From positions 868,001 to 932,000 of the forward strand of contig NW_026570260.1 in assembly GCF_019649055.1 (NCBI RefSeq): a DNA stretch of 64,000 bases. Reading direction: 5' to 3'. Below, piece after piece: positions 12,301 to 23,963 of the stretch. Within the stretch, counting starts at the first letter, position 1. The number at the start of each line of letters is the position of its first letter. The notes below the pieces were generated by a model, which did no database searches, was not told where the DNA came from, and saw only the letters and a program-made list of their open reading frames with translations. Source of the stretch: Paramacrobiotus metropolitanus. Lineage: Eukaryota; Tardigrada; Eutardigrada; Parachela; Macrobiotidae. Made by a program: the position numbers and the translations under genes.

Positions 12301-13774
12301 GCAGCAGTGGCGTATTACCCTTTGTCATCGATTACATGTTCCATGAAAATCAACACATTAGAATGATCGCGGCGCTGACAGCTGGGCGAATGGGCGCCGA
12401 TGCCGATAGTGAGTTTGCCCCTGATTTTATAAAAATTTTTTGCTGGATATTGTTTAAATGTCACACATTAAATATTTCATTAGGTTATAACACACTGAAT
12501 GACGCCAACGGAATTGTCCACATTTGGGACTTGATTAACATCGCCTACGCCCCCATCGTCTGCGTGCACGCTTGCATGGCTATCTATCCGCTCTTTGTAG
12601 CGCGCCCGCAGGACACAGCAAAGGTAATCAAGACCATCGTTAACCCATTCGGTCAAATGTTTGCCCTCTTTGACGTTCGCGATTACCGTGTCCTGGATTC
12701 GGTGCTCAACCTCACCTGCTTGTTAGCGCACGACGATGACCTTTTAGCTATGATGTCAGATCTGGGATTCTGCACAATCATCGCAAAACAAATTGATACA
12801 ACGTAAGAAATCCGCATAGATATGACGTGACAGATTGTTATTGCCGCTTTGGTCTTAGGAATGTACGACTTTTGCGGCTTGTAACGGAAGCCATCGCCGT
12901 CGGCAGCGAGTACGCCATTAACCGCATCAACTTCAGCACCACTAGCATTTTGCCAAAAATCGCTAAACTCTTGTGGCATCCTGATGAAGAGATCCAGACT
13001 AACGCCTTATTGGCTCTTCACGAACTTACCAAATACCCACAAAACATCATCCAAATTCACGCAGACCGCGTCGTCCGCCGTCTTCTCAGCTACGTTATGG
13101 AGGACGGAGAACAGCGCGCTCGACACGCGGCCGGATGTCTTCGGCACTTGCGCTACCTGGCCATGGCTAACATGGGGGACACCTACAACTTCGAGGACAC
13201 CTTCTTCCCGCTGCGCAGCGAGGAAGACAAAGCTATTCACCGCACTAAGCGCGAATTATTGACTAAGAAGCTTGTCCCGGAAGCCAAAGCCGAAGCCGAT
13301 AAAATGATCCAACGGGTGCATAACGAGAAACGCATGAAGATGCAGTACCTGCCGATTACGCCGGTCTCGCCGGCGCCCGAGTTTACCGAGTCGGACTGGG
13401 CCAAATTGCCATCTGTGCTGCGGAAATTGGCTCACGATCCTGAACTAGACGCGGATGTGCCGATTCCCGATGAACTGTTTGTCGATGCCCGGGCGTTGGT
13501 CTCGGCAAAGCGGGATAAGCGCCGTGATTCGACTCACGTGCGAAATGACCGCCGGGATGACGAGTGGCGCACACCAACCGAGGGGCAAGAGGTGGAGAGT
13601 ATTGTCGCCGAGAAAGAATGGTGGATGAACGAATTTGATGAAGAGAACCATCGACTGTTCAACCGATTAACGATTAAAAATAACATTCTTGATAATAATG
13701 TTGATCGAAGCGTTGTACGAGCGCGCCCTTTTGAAGAGCCGCAGCCGTCTAACAACTTTCATGGCAATGAATAA
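9390..13774 (+). CDS. large armadillo-repeat protein, ~1304 aa
   Basis: Five exons keep frame: 9390-9906, 10179-11819, 11887-12408, 12484-12802, 12859-13774. Introns 2-4 are only 56-75 bp; the first is 272 bp. The N-terminus is MGNTYARLW, where Gly2 makes N-myristoylation possible. The middle and C-terminal half contain ARM/HEAT-type helical repeats, for example blocks around LEVKCAAAVCLTMLMEAV, ALHAVAGSVLN and EIQTNALLALHEL. A charged tail of about 150 aa follows. ARM arrays are protein-binding scaffolds. The size is near that of ANKAR/ARMC-type proteins, but I did not find ankyrin repeats, so no orthologue is assigned. The AATAAA at 13770-13775 overlaps the TAA stop. Confidence 0.75.
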
Positions 13775-13775
13775 A
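13770..13775 (+). terminator. AATAAA overlapping the stop codon
   Basis: The stop TAA (13772-13774) of the ARM gene is part of AATAAA. If used, the 3' UTR is only a few tens of bases and runs into the convergent gene. Confidence 0.5.
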
Positions 13776-13802
13776 AATTTGTGGCTTTCTTTTCCCAAAA
13801 GC

Positions 13803-13808
13803 TTTATT
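13803..13808 (-). terminator. AATAAA (minus strand) overlapping the stop codon
   Basis: TTTATT on the plus strand. The minus-strand stop TAA (13804-13806) lies inside AATAAA. It is the mirror of the signal 28 bp away on the other strand. Confidence 0.5.
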
Positions 13809-14418
13809 GCAAGCGCTTTGGTTCATGCACGTTACTGTGCTTTATATAATCTTCGCGTAAAAAAGACGATATGCTTCCGCGCGAGCGCTGCGATCTTTGG
13901 GATTTTCGACTGGTGTCAACGGATACGGGAGAGGCAGCGGACTTTTCTCGATCGTTCGAAAATTGCGGAAGGCGTTCGCGTGGTGTGCTCGGATCGGTCT
14001 CGATATCGCTGTCGCTTCTTAATAGCGGATATAGGTTTTCATGGTCGGCCAAGCCGAGATCGTCGGTGGGCAAGAGATGCCTGAAACGCTTCTTCCAATC
14101 GTAGTCGCCGCTGTCTTCTGTGAACGAATGCGGTTGCCCTAATACGCCAATGTCGTACAAATGGCGTACCCGCTCGAAGAGGCGTTCGGTGCGCTGTAAA
14201 TCTAGTTGGTCGGAGTTGAATTTCTTGGTTATGTAGGAAGCGCTGGTGTCGGTGCACTCCGCTGGTATAACATTGCACGGGGAAGCTGCACTTGGAAGAT
14301 AGGAAATGTCAGGAGGAGGTTCGGGAATGATGGATACCGCTTTGGTTATTTCAGCGAGTTTCTGATCGATTGCCTCGATGTTGGCCAATGTTTCGTTATC
14401 GGTAATGGCATCACTCAT
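13804..14418 (-). CDS. orphan protein, 204 aa
   Basis: One uninterrupted frame from ATG at 14416-14418. The N-terminus is a predicted amphipathic helix (NIEAIDQKLAEITKAV), followed by a Pro/Ser-rich segment. A middle helical part (LDLQRTERLFERVRHLYDIG) precedes a Ser/Arg-rich C-terminus (SRKSQRSQRSRGSISSF). There is no signal peptide, membrane span or recognised domain. It is convergent with the ARM gene, with only 29 bp between stop codons. It looks like a real, mostly disordered protein of unknown role. Confidence 0.6.
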   Translation of the reverse strand: MSDAITDNETLANIEAIDQKLAEITKAVSIIPEPPPDISYLPSAASPCNVIPAECTDTSASYITKKFNSDQLDLQRTERLFERVRHLYDIGVLGQPHSFTEDSGDYDWKKRFRHLLPTDDLGLADHENLYPLLRSDSDIETDPSTPRERLPQFSNDREKSAASPVSVDTSRKSQRSQRSRGSISSFLREDYIKHSNVHEPKRLQ

Positions 14419-14710
14419 GTCAGAGCTCTTATAGCTTGTTTTGCAACAGCGCTCTTTCTGAGATCCAAGTAAACGTAAACAACTGTTTTACTATTAAGCG
14501 CGCCGCTGTTCAGCGATACACTGTAAAGGTACGAATACTTACTCCCTACCCTCTCACATCTTAGCAACAAATGGGCTAAATATTATTAGCGTACATAAAA
14601 TGAACAATTAGAATAACAAGATCATTGCGGTTTGTAAAGGTCCCTACAAGTGCCCTGACCAAAAATATTCTTCAATATTCAAACAATAATTATAGCCGTA
14701 GAACTTTCAA

Positions 14711-17700
14711 CTAGGTTAACCGCGATTTGCGTTTGCCACCCGGTTCCTCGTCACCACCGTAGAACTTCCGCTGCAGTTCCATCAGTTCAATGTTACCTAA
14801 GTAAAACGTGTAACTACGCAGTCTAACCGTAGCAACATGCCCTAGTGAAGTACCATCCTCTCCAACCAAGATATACGTCTTCATTTTGCCATGACCTTTC
14901 ACATAGATCTCATCACTGTCAAAGGCGCGAAAGCTACCAAAGGCTTCGATGATGTTACGAGTTGCAGCGCTTATTCGCACTTTGTATGCTAAAAAACCGC
15001 AAAACCAGGTTCTGCAAATGTACCGACGGTAGCACCGCATCCTTACCTTCTTCAACGGTCATCATCCGTGTGGCGATGTTGAGGGTCTCCCCAAACAAGC
15101 AGAACCGCGGCACATGCTTGCCCACAATACCGAACACGATGGGACCTTTGTAAAAAATGCAGCGATCACTATTCCTATTAAAAGATCATGTAAAACAGAC
15201 TTACCGGAATGGATGCCGAATCGCACCTGAATGCCTTCTTTCGGCATATGAGGAACGGGGAACTCTTTAGCCTGGAACAGTAACGTCAGCGCCAAACGAC
15301 CCAGTTCTCGGGCGTGCAGGATGCCGTTGCGAATAGGCAACCCGGAAGCGGCCTATAATCAAAGTGGTGAAGCGTACAATTACTATACACAATTGGTACA
15401 ACTATAAAAGTGCAAAATAATGTACAGCCAAAAAAATGCAGCCGATTCGAATGAAGAGATAGTGCAAATGCAGTCATCACGATGTCGAGTGTGGGTATGT
15501 TTACAGTCCGACTTTTTTCGGGTAATGCACGCGACCAGCAACATAAAGCACCATGTTTAACCGCAACGTCCTATTCCAGACGGCAGCATGTAGAAGGATT
15601 GTTTAGCTCAGCTTCTGTTACCGCTTTGTATAAACTAGAACTGCGCGAGACTAATTAAGCAAACAATACTCAGCTGACCGTTACGCGCTGCGTAAGAGAT
15701 TCCAGCAGGAAGCAGTCGAATCTCGTAGCGGCTGACGCGTAAAACGTATGCAGCGCTCCCAGGAAATTGGCCGTCTCATCCGCACTACTACGTTCCATGA
15801 CGCTGTTGAAGTTTATCACATCAACCACCAATACAGAGCACACATCCAGGTAATTCGGTTCCACTTTCTCCCCCCGCAGCAGTGCCGCGGTCATCAACCT
15901 ACAGCAGACGATACTTACAACCAGCAAGCCGCAATGTGCGGTAGAAGGTACTCACGGTGGAAGATTACTGAAGAGGAGTTTTTCAGCACGGGCCTTCTGT
16001 TCCATCACCAACATATCCTTTTCCTCAATCATAGCTTGGAGACTGAGCGTATGTTCTTCCATCTGCTGCAAAAGGGCTTCCAGGATATTCAGCCTATCAC
16101 CCATTCCACTAAAACAAGACAGATGAGCGGTAGCAAAAGTTGGCCCAATTTTCACCTGTATCATGACATCTTACAGGTTCTTGACGACATCTTTCATCAC
16201 CACACGGATTTGGCTGAAGGTGGGTCGTTCGGTGGCAATTTCACTCCAGCAGCGCTCACACAGCGTAATCAGGTCAATATGGCACATAGACTCGTCGATC
16301 AGCGGCCGAAATGGCTTACCGCCCGGGGTGGCATGTTGTTTAATGGAGTTGTAGATTTCTAATAAAAACGATTACTGTTCTCATATAGATTGCTGTGTAC
16401 CTTACGGTTAATTCAAATGCCTACTTCAGAATTAATTATCATTGCATACAAACTACAGTGACACAATCATAATCCATTAGCAAGAACTTGGTGTACATCT
16501 GCGCTATACGCCAGTCTACCTACTCTGCGCCGGCAGATCGTACATTCCGTACGGTCGCATCCGCATGATGATTTCCTGCAGAATAATGCTAAAGCTGTAC
16601 GTATCCGCCTCCTTACTGCTGGAGCGGGTGACCTCCTCGGGATTGGTCTCCTGTTCGCGGATAATCTCGGGCGCCGTCCACAGTTGGGTGTAGTAGAAAT
16701 CGGTGCGTCGTTTCTGTAGCCAGTACTCGGCAATGTTCAGATCAAAAAAGGAACTCAGTCCCACATCGCTGATCTTCATCGTGAAGCGGGAATCAATCAG
16801 ACAACAACCGGAGAACAGGCGACCATGCACTTTAAGGGCGGACGTATGGATGAAGTACATACCGCGCACGATGTCATTGATGAAGGAGAAACGCAGCGGC
16901 CATTCCAGTTTGGCCGTGGGGCTATTGATGGTCTCCTGCAGCGTGAATCCGTTGTTTATTCCGCTAGTAATGCACGCGTTCTTTCACCATTGACAAGGAG
17001 CGCATGTAGGAATACCTCTAAACTTCCTCTGGAGCACAGTTCGTACAGTAATAATATCCGTCCTGTCTCCAGGCACGCCCCCATAAAATGCGCAATATTC
17101 TCATTGCGCACCTTCGTTATGCTGCGCACTTCCTGCACCAGCCCGTCACACATTCGCATCCGGCGTTTCTTCATCCAGCGGACACTAACGGGCTGTTTCT
17201 TCCATAGTCCCCGTGTTGGAGACACGGCCAGCATGGACATGGATTGGCCTGCAAGACCGCACGATCAGCTATGAAATTAGCAACATTTACTACCAGCCGG
17301 CAGTGGATAGTGATCGCCCACCCTCACCCATGCTGGCGCCCATACTGGCCCCAGCCGCCTCCTCCAAGGAGTTGCGGCGGGATTCCCGGCGCGCTCGTAT
17401 CGACTGCCGTTTCTGGGTGATGAGCGCAGCCGAAGGGATGCCGTCGTCGGGACGCATAACCTTCAGGTCGGACCACAGGGCGATCCAGGCTTTGTCCAGG
17501 CGAACTTGTTCTTGATGTTTTCGGTAGAGGTAGAAAGCCAGTAAAACGGAGAGGAGCGCCAAAAAGAGAACAATGCCCACCACGATCTCTGTGATTGGTG
17601 TCTTCGCTACGCAATGTAATATACTTGTTGGCATTTAGTGGTATGTGCCATGTATTTCCTGGTACCTTGACAAACTTCTGCTGTTCCTTTAAAACCACAT

Positions 17701-20700
17701 TTAGGCTCATTTGGCGGAAATGTTCCGTCGGCATCAGGCCATTGGTATGTTGGCAGAATGTCGGAAACGGTGTCATTCAAACCGAAATAAGACATAATGG
17801 GCTAAAATAAAATTCTTTTATTGCAGTCGATAGTTTCAGCAGCACATATTTCCAGTAAACTATTTTAGTGAATTACGGTGAATGTCCCGTTGCCAACATC
17901 GGTCATGGCGGAAAGCGTGTAGTCCTCACGAAGATCCTTGCCATTGGTGATGTAGATCGGTCCAGCCGCGCCTATGTGAACGTGCTAGTCAGGAGATACA
18001 GCCTCCCTCCATCAGTCGTAGATATCGACAACGCGTACCATCGTTGAAGACTTTCCCGGCAACGTTCTTCATCAGTGGGCCGGGATCATAGTTCATCTGC
18101 AAATCCTTTGGCTGCGATAGGTTCATGGTGTAGCCAATCAACATCAAGGCATTGTAGAAGCTCAATGCAAAGTCTGCAGCACCGGCGCTTGTCGCATGTG
18201 TCCACTCACAAAGTTGTTTGTTTATTGAATTTTACTCAGAATACGCACAGTTCATGGTGTAAGATGTATAATTAAACTTTGTCGAGAAGGCTTTAGCGCG
18301 GAACTTGGCGAGAGAGGCTTGGTACACGGGGTTCTGGCTTTTATCAGTGACGCCGGAAACCAGCAGGAACGAGTAGGCGGTTTTAGCGGCGTTATTGGAA
18401 CTATTCGTATCATCTGAGGAATAAATAGATCTTTTGAACGGCCCCTTCCAGGAAATTTCCCGGTGCATAGAACTTTCGTTTAATTAAAATCACGCCGAAT
18501 TCCGTAAAACAGCTAAAACTTTTTCACTTGCTTGCTTCTTTATCAATAGCATAGTATGGTACCAATTACCATAACCTTTTCCAATATTAATTGAACTTAT
18601 AATTTATGCAACTCGCTGCTGCCGAAAGCGGCGATGAAAGACTGCTCCCTGAATTATAAGTGAAAGGGTGGGCGCAAAAATATTTATGATGGGTAACGCG
18701 ATAGTTGTTGCAGAAACCGGGAAACGCTCACCTGATCGGTACCAGCCGGTTTTGGGTCCCAAAGCATCGTCGCCGTACTTGTCTATTGTGAAGAAGACGT
18801 AGTCGCCGCTCGTCATGCTTAAATTGGCCGCCGCCAGCATGAAGGGTCGCAGTAATGTGTTATTCATGAATAATCCGAAAACTTTGCAACAAAACGATAT
18901 TATAAACGAGGTGGTGGCGAATAAGGATAGAAATTTTATCCTGATCTTACTTCTAGCATGCCCGGACGCCTCAGTTAGTGTGGACGAAATTTGCTGCACG
19001 ACAAGCATGTGCACTTTACTTATAAACCAAACCTAAGTTCGGCAAATGAAATGCAAAGTAGTTACCGAGTTGTTGACAATATTCACGGGGAAATAAGTGA
19101 CAGAGAGGTCACTCTTGTCCAGGTCAAGTTCGTGGTAATCTGCGTATATAAGAAACAGAGGTTAAGGGGTTATGAGTGCCTTGCTTAGCTATTAATTGCT
19201 TTATTATTTTGGCTAGGCTATTGGCCAATTAAGCACAGCCCAATAAAAACACCGTCAACGTACTTCATCGCGGGCATACTTGTATAATCGCCAACCCGAT
19301 CGGCATCATTCACATCATAAATAACGGATACATTGTACCATTGCTGCCGGCGACATAGGTCCTGGAAGACGACAAACTGCTGATACTTGTTGTAACCCGT
19401 CCGACACAAATACGGATATGGGCTGATATCGGAAATATCCGTGCCACCGCCCGTGAACTGCGATATATTAAAGGCGGTAGAGGCGATGATGGTGGCTAAG
19501 AGTTTGTCGGAGCAGTATGGCCCAAGGATTGCCGATGTGGCCCAGGGCCCATTTTGGGTACCACCGAAGGGAGGCATGTAAAAGTAATTAAAAGACTTGA
19601 CAAAGGCTTCACCCCGCGACAGGGACCCGGTGTCACTGCAGGGATAGGTAACGTTGAGGGCAGTGGACAGGACGGCTTTCAGGTTGTACTTGGCCAGGAT
19701 GTCGTCCACTGCAACGTACATTGCTGGCATGACGAAGCGCAAAGGAGCCTGCGTGGTGTCGTTTGGCAGGATGAGGCCTGCAATAGACCGCTGCTTCATG
19801 ATTTACTTCTAAACCAACACCATCTATTAATAAAGGCAGGGGAATACGGTTACAAGTGCATGATCTACTGATTCAAACAACGCGCTAGAAAATTAATAAT
19901 GAGCTACCGTCAAATTTTCGAGCTGCGCTCTGGTCTATCCATGCACGAATAGCGCATTTCACAGTTTACTTTAAGAAAAAACACCACCTACTATTTCGCT
20001 CATCGGAATACGTTGACGGTTACATGATCGCGCTTCCAGTTGTTTTAATGGTCAAATGAACATGCCTGATGTACGTAGGATTATTTGAAAAGCGATAGGC
20101 TGCTGTAAGTTACGGTCAGCAGGCGCTACAGCAGTTCGACACAGTCTACAACATACTGTGCCAGCTTACAGTTTAAGAACGGGGGAAAGGAGTTGTAGAG
20201 AATCTCAGGACACAGCCACGACTTCACAGCGATGTAATTCCTGCCAGTAGCAGGACTGATTAGCAAACTGATATCGTATTTACGACGACCAGCCAGTTGG
20301 CGACCATGCTGTTAATTCCACGGCTTTCAGGGACACTATGTTCAGTACACCTAACTCTGACCTGAGAAATGCTCATCTCTTTCGCCTGGCAAAAATTTAC
20401 AGAGAAAGACGATTGTAGCCGGCAGGAAGGTTGACGGGTTGATGGTTGATGTTCAATGAAAGTCATAAGCCTTTCTGCCAGAGGTCATCAGCCTTTCTCT
20501 AAAGGTCATCAACCTTTCTGCCGACGGCATCTATTGATTTGTCTATGTCGCCGTTGTATGCATTGTGGTTTATTGTGCGCACTGCGCATCCGGCATCAGT
20601 AACTTAATCTCAGCTGCAGTTTGAATGATTACTAGCTTTTTTACAGTCATGCGTTCTATACGTAAAGTAGTTTGTTTAATAGGATGTTTTACTAATGCAG

Positions 20701-23600
20701 CATCGGGACTCATAGCACGAGTGACTCGCAGTGCAACCGGCAGGAAGGTGGATTGGTTGATGTTCAATGAATTGCATCGACCTTTCTGTCGACGTCTGGC
20801 AGAATGGTGGATAAGTCATCCACCAATCTGCCGAAGCTCATCCAACCAATTTTCCGAAGTTCATGCATCAATCTGCCGACTCATCCACCTTTCTGCCGAA
20901 CCATACTGTCGGCGCCGATTGATCAAACAATAACGCCATTGAGTGCATTCAGGCCCATTGTGAGAGTCAATCCATGTCACCACTGCTCCAGCAGAAATTT
21001 GGATGCAGTTATACAGAAGCGTTTATCAGTGGCTGCCTGCTATCTGACTCTTTTTTATCCCCTCATTTTCGTCTTTCCAATTTTATTTTAAAAATTTAAG
21101 TAGGAATTTTCGTCATCAACCTTTCTGCCGCCGGCAGAAAGGTTGATGACCTTTAGAGAAACGTTGATGACTCTGGCAGAAAGGTTGATGACCTCTGGCA
21201 GAAAGGTTGATGACCTTCATTGAACATCAACCATCAACCCGTCAACCTTCCACCGGCTACATCACGGAACGACTCAGGGCAAAAAAATATCCCTTCTCCC
21301 ATGATTCTTCTGTGCCTTAACACTCTCGTGTGCACTCTAGCACTGCCAACCACCGATGGTCACACTTGTGGCAGTCCGGCCCGTGCTTGTGTGCACATAC
21401 CCATTCATAAAGAGCGCAGCGTTTTAATTGGTTTTTGTACGCACGATTTGTGGGCCACAAACTAGCTCTAGATCGGCGGCTTATCTGAGTTATTGCAATT
21501 AAGGTAACTAGTATAAGGTCTCATATGCCCTTAGAGCAAGCGGGCGGCGGTTTTTAATTTTGAGTGTATAAGGCAGCGAATGTATAAACTATAAAGTGCA
21601 GTCTTGTAAACAGGTAAGCGCTGAAGCTGCAGGCCTTGGAAATTGTTAAGTATATGAGTTTAAGGGAAGTGCAGGGTACATGACAACTTAATTAGTTTCG
21701 AATCATACAGGGGTGCTACGCAAAATTGGGGCAGTTGTGTAAAATAAACAACAAAATAATTTAACATGTAGCATTGCTTTTCTTTTTGCACTTTTCTAGC
21801 ATAACTTTTTATTGCGAATCTAGAAATACAGAAACCGCAATCTTTTGAAGCATCAGTAGGGAGCCGAGCACTGATTCAGGGGATGCGGTAGGGTCATTCT
21901 GTGTATGCTAATAACTCACTCTATAAAGACCAATATATATTCGTGAACTTTTCTGGGAACCGTTAAGGGTCAAAAATGGTGTTCGCTATCAGTTAGCAAC
22001 AAAACCTTCAGCGATCAGGGTTTGAGCTGACGGCCGAAGAAAGTGCATCTACTTGTATGTTAAACATGACCCCTCGTAGAACATGGTTGCCTAGCTGCCG
22101 GATCTACAGAGTAAATGCCTTGAACAAATAATTTTTAGAAACAAGACCTGAGTCGTGTTAGTAAGTTTTCATATGCCGACAAATATTTAGCATACCGGTG
22201 GGGAAACGGAAGTGCCGGAAGAATGGCAAGAAACACAACCAAAGCAGATCGCAAAAACGTTTATGGGTGCTGTTTCATTTCGTTGCAATGGAGTGTCTTA
22301 GACTTGTTGTATGAACGAAACATTTAAAGTTGACGATCGATATGTGTTAAAAAAAGAACTTATCAAGAATGGTTGTCTGTGGCATTCCACGACTGTCCAG
22401 AGAATTCGAAGAGGAGGTCGCCCTCCACTTTGACAGTGCTCGCAGTCCAACTGAAAAGGTCACGCTGGCTTGACTGCAATTCATGCATGTTAGGCATGAT
22501 TCGCAAGAGGATAGGATGACAAATAATTTTGTCTTATCACCATTAGACTATAGCCTCAAATGGATGGTTAAAAAATTAAGCATATGGGGAACGCTGTTAC
22601 TGTCCACGGGTTGACCAGTATTTTTATGCTTGTCAGCTCTAGTTTTCACCTCACTGAAACTCGAAACACGCCCTCAGCGTAGTAATGAAGGCACGTTGAC
22701 GGGGCAACAATGCCTTTTAAGCCGGGATCACTTGTTGCTGGCACAGCCTTAACATCAACAGTGAAAACCACCGTCTCAGTAAAAGCTCGCGGACAGTTTG
22801 ACGGCTGTTGACAGGTTAGGATTATTAAGACTACGATATGCCTAAAAACCGTTTACTTTAAATTTACGGCTTGTACCCCTTTGCCCTTTGCCAGGGGATC
22901 TGTGTTTCAACTCTTTCGACTTTTCTTGCCGAGAACAAAACATAATCGCCCATGAATTACGTAGCAAAGTAAAATCTGTTCCACTCGAAATACAAAAGGT
23001 TACAAAGGAGACCCAGTACGACATCATTCTCATCTGGTAACAGTAATTTTGCGCAGGAGGCAGGGAATAATAATTCAAATCAAGTTGTACCCCAACTGTT
23101 ATGAGAAAAACGAGGCCCCCCCCCCACCCACTTTTCCATGCTCTGCACACCGCCACATGCGGCCATCGGGTAACTCAGTTGTACTCAGAACTGAACTCAT
23201 TTTTCCTCTTTCAGCCGAGGAAGTTACAATTATTTGTGTGAAATATGCTGAAAATCTAAACAAGCGGTCAGACTGCCAGTAATTCCAAGAATCTGCTGAT
23301 ATTACTCCTGCTTTATCGTGGGCAATTGACAAACCGTTAGCAAATAAAATGATTAACCGGTCTTTGACGCATAATCGCTTTCACTGTAGATAGACAGGGG
23401 TCTTGCACGTAATAACTACGTGATTGCCTCTGTTACCCGCGACAGATAGTCGTAGTAAAGTCGAAGTAGGATACGCGCATCTCGAGCCATCTTGTTGTGT
23501 AAATCAGTTCCTTACCAATGTAGATCTTTCTGGGTGCGGCTGGAACGGCATCCGATAGTCTGCCGGCCAGAAACAGAAGCATTGGTAAAGTGTTATGCAT
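14711..23600 (-). CDS. receptor guanylyl cyclase, catalytically divergent
   Basis: Exon 1 (23600-23516) encodes a signal peptide (MHNTLPMLLFLAG) and RKIYIG. It splices in phase to 19777-19280, which opens the ANF-type ligand-binding domain. Further ectodomain exons follow (19139-19066 and others to about 17610), then a membrane span (EIVVGIVLFLALLSVLLAFY, near 17580). The kinase-homology domain (16100-17240) includes MKISDVGLSSF, and a coiled coil lies near 16000. The cyclase domain exons end at 15679 and include 15352-15205, 15145-15047 and 14988-14711. Metal Asp 1 is present (VVDVINF), as are the guanine-reading Cys (RFCLFGE) and the NIATRM Asn/Arg. The second metal Asp of ETIGDAYM is Gln here (ESLTQRVT) over an equal-length alignment. 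Receptors of this kind make cGMP; this one may be inactive or need a partner. Intron 1 (3.7 kb) holds a TIR element. Not every ectodomain exon boundary was fixed. Confidence 0.85.
20414..21261. mobile_element. long-TIR element with GGTCATCAACCTTTCTGCC subrepeats
   Basis: The left end (TGTAGCCGGCAGGAAGGTTG) and the reverse complement of the right end match for about 110 bp. Both ends contain tandem copies of GGTCATCAACCTTTCTGCC, and related copies recur inside at about 20740-20920. No transposase frame was seen and no clear target duplication. It is about 848 bp, in intron 1 of the receptor cyclase gene. Confidence 0.75.
21262..23515. other. rest of cyclase intron 1, no feature recognised
   Basis: About 2.2 kb of mixed composition with no convincing exon, RNA gene or transposon core. 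A short C-homopolymer occurs near 23117. A frame at 21301 begins with a signal-like MILLCLNTLVCTLA but has no supporting continuation. Confidence 0.5.
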
Positions 23601-23963
23601 GTTCACATCGAAATTATCCTTGCAGAAGTGCCGTAGGGACCTGATCGGAATCGGCTGCGGCCGACTGAGTGACAGGTGCTTTTACTAATTGTTAGAAAGT
23701 TTTACTTCTTTTAAGACGAGTAAAACGGAAGCAGAATGAGAACCAAAGAGCTACCTAAACAAGTAGCATCATGTTGATCGGAGAATCGGAGAGTGAGACA
23801 GCGTAAGAAATCGTGTGAAAGTTTTGGATGTGGAATCTTTTTGTGCAATCACAGTTATCGATTTTCTGAGCCAAGTCACACACAAAGACATTTCACAATT
23901 TTCTCGTAGCGTAGCAACGCTTTAGAGAACATTTTATGGACAGCACAAGGCAACGTATAACAA

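Noticed and set aside
20460-21235. Regularly repeated GGTCATCAACCTTTCTGCC units as a possible CRISPR array
   Set aside because: The units are adjacent or irregularly spaced, occur in opposite orientations at two ends, and the genome is eukaryotic.
21301-21465. Signal-peptide-like start MILLCLNTLVCTLA
   Set aside because: Short, no supporting downstream exon or polyadenylation signal, and it adjoins a transposon end in an intron; too weak to call.
22842-23332. Overlapping frames of 77-104 aa near a poly-C run
   Set aside because: No domain, no consistent splice signals, and they lie within intron 1 of the receptor cyclase.
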